From Anaerolineae bacterium (lineage in GTDB: Bacteria > Chloroflexota > Anaerolineae > E26-bin7), in contig JAOZOT010000060.1 in assembly GCA_029933115.1 (NCBI GenBank), positions 1 through 13,307 of the forward strand: a stretch of DNA of 13,307 nt. Direction: 5' to 3'. Both the position numbers and the translations under genes were made by a program. Positions 1 through 7,136 of the stretch are shown here, in pieces. How positions within the stretch are numbered: the first letter of the stretch is position 1; every line of letters starts with the position of its first letter. Below the pieces are notes generated by a model, which worked only from the letters and a program-made list of their open reading frames with translations, did not search any database and was not told where the DNA came from.

Positions 1-54
1 CGTGAAGTCGTTCAGTCCTTCTATCCAGTTTTCAAAGTGCGAAAAATAGGCTAA
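1..54 (+). pseudogene. Upstream frame fragment, probably same GT-C gene
   Basis: Frame 1 is open from the window edge to a TAA at 52-54 and encodes REVVQSFYPVFKVRKIG. A run of five A at 42-46 lies just before the stop. Adding one A would make the frame read ...KVRKNRLSIAVALVVVS and run straight into the membrane protein at 63-740. I infer that this is the preceding part of the same GT-C gene, split by a one-base deletion or a sequencing error. The alternative is the normal C-terminus of a separate upstream gene. Confidence 0.45.
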
Positions 55-62
55 GTATCGCT

Positions 63-740
63 GTGGCTCTGGTCGTCGTAAGTGTAAAACCCCAAAGTTA
101 CTATCGTCTACAATACTTACCATACTTGCTCACAATCTCAACCATCTTCCTGTTCATATTGCCCCGTGAAAGCAAGTTCGCAGATCTGACACGGTTCTCT
201 CGGCGCTTTACAGCAATCTTGGCATTCACCGTGCTGCTTTTCGTTGCGCAGGTGCTATGGATTACTGTGGACGATCTCCAAGCAGCGAGCAGATGGTACA
301 GCACAGCTAGGTTTTACCAGTTTCGCTCCAATAATTTTCCTGATATGCAGGTAGCCAATACCATAAAAGATCTGGCGGGCGATGCCAATATTTTCGTTAA
401 CGGCAACAGAGCGTGGATATATACTTTAGCAAACAAGACAAGCCCAACCGCTTACTATTACTCCACGGGTATGTTTGCCAGAGATTATTTATCCGATACA
501 GAATTCGACGCAACTATGGGAAAGCTCGTCACAAAGCCGCCATTTGCTATAGTTTATGAGCGAGGTGCGCCACAGCAAAGTCAGGACTTTTATAATTCTG
601 TTTATATAAGCCATTTCGACCAGTTCGTCAGATCTGAGTATCATATCTGCGCTCAATACTATTTCACCCAAACATGGCCATATTCACCCCATATGGCTAG
701 CATCCACTGCCTAAATGACCCTAGCAAAGCGTACAAATGA
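63..740 (+). CDS. C-terminal part of GT-C (GT39-like) membrane glycosyltransferase, 5' truncated
   Basis: This 225-residue reading frame looks like only the end of a polytopic GT-C glycosyltransferase (PMT/ArnT-like, using a polyprenyl-phosphate sugar donor). Its first half has hydrophobic segments at about residues 1-8, 17-33 and 48-67. The remainder is a soluble tail with a pattern typical of these proteins: NIFVNGNRAWIYTLANKTSP, then a Tyr-rich stretch, then a beta strand FAIVYERG. GT-C enzymes normally have 400-600 residues with 8 or more helices and an acidic motif in the first loop, and none of that is present. The GTG at 63 lies inside what should be a membrane helix, and the same frame is open back to a TGA at 3-5, so this start is only formal. 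The gene is AT-richer than its downstream neighbour and overlaps it by 4 nt (ATGA). The family call rests on pattern resemblance; the truncation is directly visible. Confidence 0.6.
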   Translation: MALVVVSVKPQSYYRLQYLPYLLTISTIFLFILPRESKFADLTRFSRRFTAILAFTVLLFVAQVLWITVDDLQAASRWYSTARFYQFRSNNFPDMQVANTIKDLAGDANIFVNGNRAWIYTLANKTSPTAYYYSTGMFARDYLSDTEFDATMGKLVTKPPFAIVYERGAPQQSQDFYNSVYISHFDQFVRSEYHICAQYYFTQTWPYSPHMASIHCLNDPSKAYK

Positions 741-2599
741 ATGTTGTGCAACTAGACCATCGGCATGGGCAAATAGTTTGGACCGATCATCGTTCCCTGG
801 AACGGCGCCGTCTGGATGTCTTGTGGAGACTTTACCGTCGGCTGGTAGGTAGTCTTATCCGATTGGCACTGCGCGACGTGCCCCAGGAAGTCTCCACCCA
901 GGAGATACCCGCCGACGAAGAAGCCGCCGCTCTTGTGGCCCAACACCTGAGCGATACCTGGTTCGAGGGTCTGGACTTGGAGTATCACGGCATCGCTTTG
1001 GGGCCTTTGCTGCGCTACAAAGTCGGCGGCTACAACGTCCATCTGCATGGTCTCTGCCGTCATACCTATAAAGCCGAAGCCCTGCTGAAAGTGTATAACC
1101 CTCGGCAGGTGATAATGGTAGAGCCGGCTCTACTCCCCACTGGGGCATTCCTGGAAGTGCTGGCCCGACAGAAGGGAGTGCGAGTCAGCGCGTTGCTCCC
1201 AGGGCCGCTGCGCCGCCTGGGCCGGACGATGGTCAATCGGCTTTTCTATAACCTGGGCTACGAAAGGGCCGAAGTACCGCTGTTCCCCGTTCGGCCACGC
1301 CCCCTGCCAAATGCGGCCGAGCTGCCGGAAGCGGTGCTTTTCATCGCCTCCATGAACAACTACCTGAACCCTATGCTGCCCGTCATGCGAGCACTGGAGC
1401 AACGCAAGAAGCAGGTGATGACTATTGTTCCCTGCGCAGCAAAAGGATGGGGAAATTACAGAGCCCTGCAGGAGACTTCCTCGATCACTTTCGCCGAGGA
1501 GCTCCTGGACGAGAAGCTGGCAGCAGAGATCACCGTCAAACGTCGGGAGTATAGTCGCCTCTTTCGGGAAAGGCGGGCCTGGCTCAGGGAACGGCTACGC
1601 CTGGAGAATGGCCTGGATCTTTGGCCCTTCGCTGCGACGGGGATGCGGGTGGTCTTTGAATACCTTCTCCCCCACACTGTGGGCTATATCGGTCTGGCCG
1701 AACGTGCCTTTCGCCGCTCCCATCCACAGGCCATCGTCATCGCCCGTCAGCGACGGGCCTTTGAGAACGCCTTCGTCGCCGTGGCCCGTCGGGACGACAT
1801 CCCTGTAGCCATGCTGATCCACGGCCATGTCTCGTCCCAGCCCATCTATCACTTCATTGACGGTCGCTTTGACCAGAGCGACCTGATCTGCTCCTGGGGA
1901 GAGGCTCAGAAGCGAGCTCTGATAGAAAAAGGCGCCCCGGCAGAGCGTGTGCTGGTGACCGGCAACCCCCAGTGGGACCGCCTAGCTCCGGCTTTGGGTG
2001 ACTTGCCTCCAGCCGAGGAGTGCCGAGAGGAGGTTGCTGAACAGCTCCGCATCTCGGCTAAAGCCTTCTGGGTAACCTTTACTTCCCAGGCCGTTTCTCG
2101 CATCTTCTTCCCGGCTATCCTGGACGCCGTGCGCCGCCTGCCCGAAGCAGTGCTTATTGTCAAAGTGCATCCAGGGGAGCGAGTAGACGACTACCGGACG
2201 ATGATCCCGGCAGCCGACCAAGAGCGATGCCGAGTGGTGAAGCGGATAGACCTGCACACGCTACTGCGAGCTTCCGACATAGTGCTAACTTATACCTCGA
2301 CGACCAATTTGGAAGCGCTGGCCGTGGGTACACCGCTTTGCATCGTGGATTTTGCCCAGAACCAGGACAAGCCCAATCGGATCGACCTGAGCACTTGTGG
2401 GATTCCAGAAGCCAGAGATGGCGAGTCGCTGCATCAAGTGCTGATTCGCCTGCGGAAAGACCCCGCCTGGAAGAAAGAGATTCTAACCGGAGGCCACCGG
2501 GCCTTAGAGGATTACGCCTGCGGGTTGGACGGTAAGGCTACGGAGCGAGTGGTGGGGGCACTGCTGGAGCTAATGCAGATGCGAGGCAGTGAATCATGA
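737..2599 (+). CDS. GT-B-fold glycosyl/glycerophosphotransferase-like protein (CDP-glycerol transferase/polysialyltransferase-like)
   Basis: The product is a 620-residue soluble protein with no signal peptide and no clear membrane helix. Residues 1 to about 190 form a poorly conserved, Arg-rich N-terminal region. The C-terminal half resembles the GT-B superfamily that includes CDP-glycerol glycerophosphotransferases, polysialyltransferases and capsule synthesis transferases. Visible signatures are LICSWGEAQKRAL near residue 383 and VTGNPQWDRL soon after. KVHPGE at 476-481 carries the conserved His-Pro of the donor site, and STTNLEALAVGTP at 521-533 carries the Glu expected to contact the nucleotide sugar ribose. 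The role is probably cytoplasmic transfer of a sugar or polyol phosphate onto a growing glycan; donor and acceptor cannot be read from sequence. The ATG start overlaps the previous stop (ATGA) and has no strong Shine-Dalgarno, so translation may depend on coupling. It overlaps the next gene by 4 nt. Confidence 0.72.
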   Translation: MNVVQLDHRHGQIVWTDHRSLERRRLDVLWRLYRRLVGSLIRLALRDVPQEVSTQEIPADEEAAALVAQHLSDTWFEGLDLEYHGIALGPLLRYKVGGYNVHLHGLCRHTYKAEALLKVYNPRQVIMVEPALLPTGAFLEVLARQKGVRVSALLPGPLRRLGRTMVNRLFYNLGYERAEVPLFPVRPRPLPNAAELPEAVLFIASMNNYLNPMLPVMRALEQRKKQVMTIVPCAAKGWGNYRALQETSSITFAEELLDEKLAAEITVKRREYSRLFRERRAWLRERLRLENGLDLWPFAATGMRVVFEYLLPHTVGYIGLAERAFRRSHPQAIVIARQRRAFENAFVAVARRDDIPVAMLIHGHVSSQPIYHFIDGRFDQSDLICSWGEAQKRALIEKGAPAERVLVTGNPQWDRLAPALGDLPPAEECREEVAEQLRISAKAFWVTFTSQAVSRIFFPAILDAVRRLPEAVLIVKVHPGERVDDYRTMIPAADQERCRVVKRIDLHTLLRASDIVLTYTSTTNLEALAVGTPLCIVDFAQNQDKPNRIDLSTCGIPEARDGESLHQVLIRLRKDPAWKKEILTGGHRALEDYACGLDGKATERVVGALLELMQMRGSES

Positions 2600-3720
2600 G
2601 CCTTGCCAACACCCATCTGGTGCTCTTTCTCTCCCGGGCCACTCCTTTGTGCCGCTGGGAGAAGATGGGCATCCTGGAGCGGGAGATAGCTCTTTATAAA
2701 TGCCTCCGCCCCCATTTGGCAGGTATCAGCATCGTCACCAGCGGTGGGCCGGAGGAACTGGCCTACCAGGAACGCCTGGGGGACATCCGCATTCTCTACA
2801 ACCGCTGGAGGCTCCCGCCCAATGCCTATAGCCTGCTGGCTCCCTTCCTGCACTGGCGGCCTTTGCGGGAGGCGACGATCTACAAGACCAATCAACTGGA
2901 TGGGGCGTGGACAGCGGTCATCGCCGGATGGGTGCATAGAAAGCCGGTGATCGTGAGAGCGGGGTATCCTTGGGCCTTGAACTTCCGGCGGGCGACCGGC
3001 CAGGAGACGTTGAAGGAGCGTCTCATTCAAACCCTGGAACGCTTCTCCTTATGCCGTGCCAGCCGGGTGGTGGTGACAACAGAACAATTACAGGAGTACA
3101 TGACGATCCAACATGCCATCCCGCCGGAGCAAGTCTCAATAGTTCCCAATTATGTAAACATTCAACTTTTCTGCCCACTGCCGGAGGTATTGCCTGAATC
3201 AGGACGGGTCCTCTTCGTGGGAGCACTAAAGTCGGCCAAGAATCTGCCAACCCTGCTGAAGGCAGTGGCATACCTGGATGGGGCTCATCTGGTGCTCATC
3301 GGCGATGGACCACAGCGCCCGACCCTGGAGGCACGGGCATCCTCTCTAGGGGTCAAGGCCACTTTTGCCGGACGGGTGCCCAACGAGCGCCTACCAGAGG
3401 AGATCAACCGGGCCGAGGTTTTCGTGTTGCCCTCGCTTTACGAAGGCCATCCCAAAGCGCTCATCGAAGCCATGGCCTGTGGCGCAGCCGTCGTGGGAAC
3501 AGACGTAGACGGCATCCGGGACGTTATTCGACATGAGGAGACAGGGCTGCTCTGTCCCCCCACGGCAGAGGGGCTCGCTCAGGCGATAAGTAGATTGCTG
3601 ATAGATGCGGACTTGCGGAAACGGCTGGGGCGGGCGGCACGGAAATTTGTGGAGCAGGAATACAGTTTGGAGCGCATTGTGACACGGGAGCTAAGCATAC
3701 TGAGAGAGGTAAGCCGGTGA
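2596..3720 (+). CDS. GT4-family glycosyltransferase
   Basis: This is a 374-residue retaining GT-B glycosyltransferase of the GT4 (Glycos_transf_1) type, predicted to be cytoplasmic or peripherally membrane-bound. The N-terminal acceptor domain spans about residues 1-190 and includes YKTNQLDGAW and VIVRAGYPW, a signature seen in one subgroup of bacterial cell-surface GTs. The C-terminal donor domain begins near VLFVGALKSAKNLPTLLKA, the usual strand-loop-helix entry of Glycos_transf_1, and contains VLIGDGPQRPTLE. The EX7E motif (Glu283 and Glu291, in YEGHPKALIEAM) is intact, followed by the GxxVVGTDVDGIRDVI loop. The ATG overlaps the preceding TGA, and a GAGG at 2583-2586 sits 9 nt upstream as ribosome binding site. 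The last 4 nt overlap the flippase gene. The enzyme appears intact; sugar specificity cannot be assigned. Confidence 0.88.
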   Translation: MSLANTHLVLFLSRATPLCRWEKMGILEREIALYKCLRPHLAGISIVTSGGPEELAYQERLGDIRILYNRWRLPPNAYSLLAPFLHWRPLREATIYKTNQLDGAWTAVIAGWVHRKPVIVRAGYPWALNFRRATGQETLKERLIQTLERFSLCRASRVVVTTEQLQEYMTIQHAIPPEQVSIVPNYVNIQLFCPLPEVLPESGRVLFVGALKSAKNLPTLLKAVAYLDGAHLVLIGDGPQRPTLEARASSLGVKATFAGRVPNERLPEEINRAEVFVLPSLYEGHPKALIEAMACGAAVVGTDVDGIRDVIRHEETGLLCPPTAEGLAQAISRLLIDADLRKRLGRAARKFVEQEYSLERIVTRELSILREVSR

Positions 3721-5267
3721 GCCGTGCTCGTCTTGTCAAATCTGTAGCATTGATGATGCTCGCCGCTTTTATCGGCAAAGCCCTCTATATCATCCGCGAG
3801 CCTATCATCGCTGCCTACTTCGGCGCCAGTGCCCAGACGGACGCCTACAACGTGGCGATGACTATCATCACCATGCTTCTCAGCGTGACCATATCCCCAA
3901 TCGGGGGAGTGTTGGTGCCTGTCTACGTGGAGCGGCTCCACCGGAACAAATATGAAGGAGAGCGGTTCATCCGCCAGGTGCTGACACTTTACCTGCTCAT
4001 CCTGAGCACAGTTCTCCTCATTGTTTACTTCGCCGCCCCCTGGCTGGTACGCCTCTATGCCCCCGGTTTCGCCCCGGAGACGGCATCCTTGGCCGTACGG
4101 CTGACCCGCATCCTGGGGCTCTTCGCCGTGGTCAGCGGTCTGGCGGGGTATTTTAACATGGTGCTAACAGCCCACCAGGAGTTTCTCTGGGTGGCTCTGG
4201 GGCCGATTGTAACAGCAGTGCTGGTGATCATCATCCTGCTGGCAGCGGCCCCCCGCCTGGGGATTGATGCCCTGGCCTGGGGGATGGTAGCTGGCAATGC
4301 CGTGCAAATGTTCATCTTGGGCCTCTCCACCCGGCGGCAGGCCGTGCGGCTGGGGCTGAATTTCCACCTGGGGGAGGCGGTGCGGGCCTTGGGGAAACTC
4401 TCCGGCTGGATGCTGGTGGGGCGTTTCATTGGGCAGGGGAATAATCTGATTGACCGGAACATGCTTTCCTACCTGAGTGAGGGAAGCATCGCTGCCCTGG
4501 GCTTCGCGCGCAGCATTTATTTGCTGCCGTTCAACATCTTCACTACAGGAATCACCCGGGTGATCATCGCTAATTTCTCCTGGGATGTAGCGCAGGGTGA
4601 TATGGATACACTCAAGCGAGATCTGTCGTTGGCTATAAGGATGGCAGCGTTTTTTATGATACCGGTGACGGTAGGATTTATTGTATTACGCGATCCGATC
4701 GTACAGGTGTTTCTAAAACGAGGAGCGTTTGAAACCAAAGATGCAGAAGTAACAGCTACATTACTCCTACTACTGAGCATGGGACTATTTTTCCGTTCCA
4801 TAAACTTTATTGTAGGACGTATATATACATCCATGCAAATCCTTTCCTTCCCTACCCTCCTTGGCCTTGCAGGCTTATGTATCCATTACACGGCTAACAG
4901 GATACTGATTACGACAATGGGCACGGCAGGCATAGCTCTTTCTCTAACAGTGACGGAGATCTTTATCGCTTTGAGCTTCCTTGTCAGAACTCGCCAGATA
5001 ATTGGACCATTAGGAGGCAAGCGCATAGCCGTGTCTTTAAGCAAGACAAGCACAGCCTCCGGGATCATGGCTTTGGTCCTCAGTCTTTTTAACAAATTCT
5101 GTACATCCCAAAGGGGAGATGAAGCTCATGTCTTACTTATCATTCTGATCAGTGCTATATCCATAGGTGGTGCCCTCTATATCATCGCCCTATACACTTT
5201 CAAATCCGAAGAACTGTTGCTTTCCATCAAGCTGGCTACCAGATCCTTGGTACGTCGGTCGACGTGA
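3717..5267 (+). CDS. MurJ/MviN-family lipid-linked oligosaccharide flippase
   Basis: This 516-residue polytopic membrane protein of the MOP superfamily has roughly 14 hydrophobic helices. It opens with the MviN/MurJ pattern: a hydrophobic first helix, IIREPIIAAYFGASAQTDAYNVA (conserved Arg, FG and Asp), then a helix ending in SPIGGVLVPVYVE. The second half repeats the hallmark RNMLSYLSEGSIAALGFARS followed by PFNIFTTGITRVIIANFS. MurJ flips lipid II. In a GT-rich cluster such a paralogue more likely flips an undecaprenyl-linked oligosaccharide in the Wzx role; this is inference from context. The GTG start overlaps the previous TGA (GTGA), with GAGAGG at 3704-3709 as Shine-Dalgarno. Composition drops sharply within the gene: by hand count 39/60 GC at 4381-4440 but 25/60 at 4741-4800 and 23/60 at 4801-4860. 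The last third therefore differs from the first two thirds, as if the gene were a recombinant, although the frame is continuous. Confidence 0.87.
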   Translation: MSRARLVKSVALMMLAAFIGKALYIIREPIIAAYFGASAQTDAYNVAMTIITMLLSVTISPIGGVLVPVYVERLHRNKYEGERFIRQVLTLYLLILSTVLLIVYFAAPWLVRLYAPGFAPETASLAVRLTRILGLFAVVSGLAGYFNMVLTAHQEFLWVALGPIVTAVLVIIILLAAAPRLGIDALAWGMVAGNAVQMFILGLSTRRQAVRLGLNFHLGEAVRALGKLSGWMLVGRFIGQGNNLIDRNMLSYLSEGSIAALGFARSIYLLPFNIFTTGITRVIIANFSWDVAQGDMDTLKRDLSLAIRMAAFFMIPVTVGFIVLRDPIVQVFLKRGAFETKDAEVTATLLLLLSMGLFFRSINFIVGRIYTSMQILSFPTLLGLAGLCIHYTANRILITTMGTAGIALSLTVTEIFIALSFLVRTRQIIGPLGGKRIAVSLSKTSTASGIMALVLSLFNKFCTSQRGDEAHVLLIILISAISIGGALYIIALYTFKSEELLLSIKLATRSLVRRST

Positions 5268-5272
5268 GGAGG
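5266..5272 (+). promoter_or_regulatory. Shine-Dalgarno deciding the methyltransferase start
   Basis: GAGGAGG begins inside the flippase stop codon and ends 5 nt before the ATG at 5278. It is one of the best ribosome binding sites in the window and fixes the start there. The same frame extends upstream over the flippase C-terminus to 5167 only because it happens to lack stops. Confidence 0.8.
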
Positions 5273-5277
5273 CCTTC

Positions 5278-5970
5278 ATGGAAAGACAGGATGCTATCTG
5301 GGCTTATTTTCAGAATCAGGCCCCTGAGTCCTTTGCCGGTTCTAGAGCGCGGTTAGCTTACCTGATCAGGGAAATACGAAAGCGGCATTTGAACATAGTA
5401 CTAAATATAGGAATAGGCGCAGGCATATTCGAGCAGATGGCGAAGGAACAAGGACTCGCTGTCAGTAGTCTTGATCTTGATGCAAATACCGTTCAACGTA
5501 TTCGTGCTCAACTTGGCGTTGATGCTCGACAAGGATATATCCAAGAAATACCATTTGACGATGAGTACTTTGATGTAGTTGTGGCATCTGAAGTTTTAGA
5601 ACACCTGGATCATGACTCTATGCTACAAGCCCTCTCGGAAATTAGGCGCGTCCTCGTTCCAGGGGGATATTTCATCGGCACGGTTCCGTACGAGGAGAAC
5701 CTAGCTAATAGTATAGTGGTCTGCCCCTACTGCGGCAAGCATTTTCACAGGTGGGGACATTTGCAATCTTTCTCGACTGAGAAAATGAAAAGGATTCTAA
5801 GCTCTTATTTTGCTGTTGAGCATGTGTTTCCCCACAAGTTCGTCACCTTCTCGGCGCTTAACCGGAAAGGGAAGATGGTTTCTGTAGTCAAGCTTATCCT
5901 GTGGAAACTAGGTATCTACAGAGGGAAGTGCAATCTGGTTTTCATAGCCAAGAAGCCAAAGGCATTATGA
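5278..5970 (+). CDS. Class I SAM-dependent methyltransferase with CxxC/His knuckle
   Basis: The product is a 230-residue soluble methyltransferase of the Methyltransf_11/UbiE-like type. The SAM-binding motif I is VLNIGIGAGIFE at residues 41-52, with Asn in place of the usual Asp or Glu before the first Gly. The acidic residue for the ribose is in SSLDLD at 63-68. The post-motif is FDVVVASEVLEHL (98-110) and motif III is RVLVPGGYFIGTVPY (124-138). At 149-161 a small CPYCGKHFHRWGH knuckle, with two Cys and three His, could bind zinc; many polysaccharide-locus methyltransferases carry a similar element, though I have not tested this. The substrate is probably a sugar or a glycan terminus made by the neighbouring GTs (inference). 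The ATG is 10 nt after the flippase stop, and the gene overlaps the next one by 4 nt. It is clearly AT-richer than the GT genes (22/60 GC at 5521-5580), suggesting separate acquisition. Confidence 0.87.
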   Translation: MERQDAIWAYFQNQAPESFAGSRARLAYLIREIRKRHLNIVLNIGIGAGIFEQMAKEQGLAVSSLDLDANTVQRIRAQLGVDARQGYIQEIPFDDEYFDVVVASEVLEHLDHDSMLQALSEIRRVLVPGGYFIGTVPYEENLANSIVVCPYCGKHFHRWGHLQSFSTEKMKRILSSYFAVEHVFPHKFVTFSALNRKGKMVSVVKLILWKLGIYRGKCNLVFIAKKPKAL

Positions 5971-7136
5971 CGAAACTAAGCGTTTGTCATCTCCTCCTCG
6001 GCTACTACCCTCAAACCGGCGGTGCGGAAATCCAGGCCCGGCGCCTGGCTGCTTATCAGCGGAAGCAGGGTCTGCAAGTATGTGTGGTCGCTCGCCGCCG
6101 CCTGGCCGATCCTGTAGAGCGAACATGGCCTCACTATGAGGAGATTGACGGCATCCCGGTCTACAGAGTACCGGTCTGGGGCAAAGGACACCTGGCCGCT
6201 TTGACCTATTTCCTCTCAGGGCTATGGCAGCTCTTCCGCTTGCGCCATCGCTATCAGGTCATCCACGCCCACATGCTCTCTGCGCCGGCCATGCTGGGCG
6301 GGCTGGCCGGGCGATTGCTGGGGAAAAAGGTGATCGCCAAGGCTAGCGGGGGAGGCTTCCGGGTGCGCAGCAATATCAGCGACCTGCAACGCTCTCCCTT
6401 ACGCCGCTGGCTGTTCCGCCACACCCTGGATCGCATCCTGGCCATCAACCGGGAAATCGCCGCCGACCTGGAACGATTGGGCTTTCCACCGGAGCAGATT
6501 GTGTATCTGCCCAGTGGTATTGATGTGCACACTTTTGCCCCATCACCGAAGCCGCCAGAGCAGCACCGGCAAAGGCTGGGTTTGCCCATCGAGGGACCGG
6601 CCCTGGTTTTCACTGGTCGGCTGCGCCCGGTGAAAAACCTCCCCCCGCTCCTGGAAAGCCTGGCTCTGCTCAAGGGCAGGTTTCCCTCCCTGTACCTGCT
6701 GGTGGTTGGAGATGGAATCGAACGGTCTAAATTGGAAGCATTGGTGAAGAAATTGAACCTTAGCACCAATGTATTTTTCATCGGCAATGTTTCCGACGTG
6801 CGCCCCTACCTATACGCTGCGAACATCTTTGTACTGCCTTCCCTTAAAGAGGGCCTGTCCAACTCTATGCTAGAGGCTATGGCAATAGGGTTACCGGTGA
6901 TTACCACTGCCGTCGGTGGAGCCCCGGATTTGATCGAGAACGGCGTTAATGGCATCCTGCTCCCACCCCAACTCCCTCCAGAGGACATTGCGAAGGCCAT
7001 CGTTGCTTTGCTGGATGATCCAGACCACGCCCGCGAGATGGGCCGCCGTGCCCGCCAGACAGTGATGGAATGCTGCTCCTTTGAGGTGGTGGGAGAAAGA
7101 ATTATCTCTCTGTATCGAGAGTTGCTGGAGGCATAG
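5967..7136 (+). CDS. GT4-family glycosyltransferase
   Basis: This is a 389-residue GT-B retaining glycosyltransferase. The N-terminus reads MTKLSVCHLLLGYYPQTGGA, followed by EIQARRLA; this TGGAE-type loop is typical of the GT4 acceptor domain. VIHAHMLSAPAMLGGLAGRL and KVIAKASGGGFR follow. The donor domain starts near ALVFTGRLRPVKNLPPLLES, with LLVVGDGIERSKLE next. An intact EX7E motif (Glu295 and Glu303 in KEGLSNSMLEAM) precedes the GxPVITTAVGGAPDLIENG loop. The ATG at 5967 is chosen because it overlaps the methyltransferase stop (ATGA), has AAAGG 4 nt upstream, and gives the normal GT4 N-terminus; a longer frame from 5901 would add 22 residues that fit no GT4. The stop at 7134-7136 abuts the next ATG directly. 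GC content returns to the high level of the early GT genes. Donor sugar is unknown. Confidence 0.9.
   Translation: MTKLSVCHLLLGYYPQTGGAEIQARRLAAYQRKQGLQVCVVARRRLADPVERTWPHYEEIDGIPVYRVPVWGKGHLAALTYFLSGLWQLFRLRHRYQVIHAHMLSAPAMLGGLAGRLLGKKVIAKASGGGFRVRSNISDLQRSPLRRWLFRHTLDRILAINREIAADLERLGFPPEQIVYLPSGIDVHTFAPSPKPPEQHRQRLGLPIEGPALVFTGRLRPVKNLPPLLESLALLKGRFPSLYLLVVGDGIERSKLEALVKKLNLSTNVFFIGNVSDVRPYLYAANIFVLPSLKEGLSNSMLEAMAIGLPVITTAVGGAPDLIENGVNGILLPPQLPPEDIAKAIVALLDDPDHAREMGRRARQTVMECCSFEVVGERIISLYRELLEA
7127..7131 (+). promoter_or_regulatory. Shine-Dalgarno for first AsnB gene
   Basis: GGAGG lies 5 nt before the ATG at 7137, within the last codons of the GT4 gene. Because the preceding TAG abuts the ATG, terminating ribosomes could restart here. 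Confidence 0.7.

Noticed and set aside
37..56. Programmed -1 ribosomal frameshift at the A-run
   Set aside because: The sequence CGA AAA ATA lacks the heptameric slippery pattern in the correct phase, and no downstream stimulatory hairpin is evident.
2512..3030. 172-codon minus-strand open frame
   Set aside because: It is antisense to two well-supported GT genes, is Pro/Arg/Gly/Ser-rich without family motifs, and is a by-product of high GC content. Other antisense frames were dismissed for the same reason.
5167..5277. Upstream extension of the methyltransferase frame (37 extra codons from 5167)
   Set aside because: It lies entirely over the flippase C-terminus, adds residues unlike any methyltransferase N-terminus, and GAGGAGG at 5266-5272 points to the ATG at 5278.
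5901..5966. Earlier start for the GT4 gene at 5967
   Set aside because: The 22 added residues overlap the methyltransferase gene and do not fit the GT4 N-terminus; the ATGA overlap matches other junctions in the operon.
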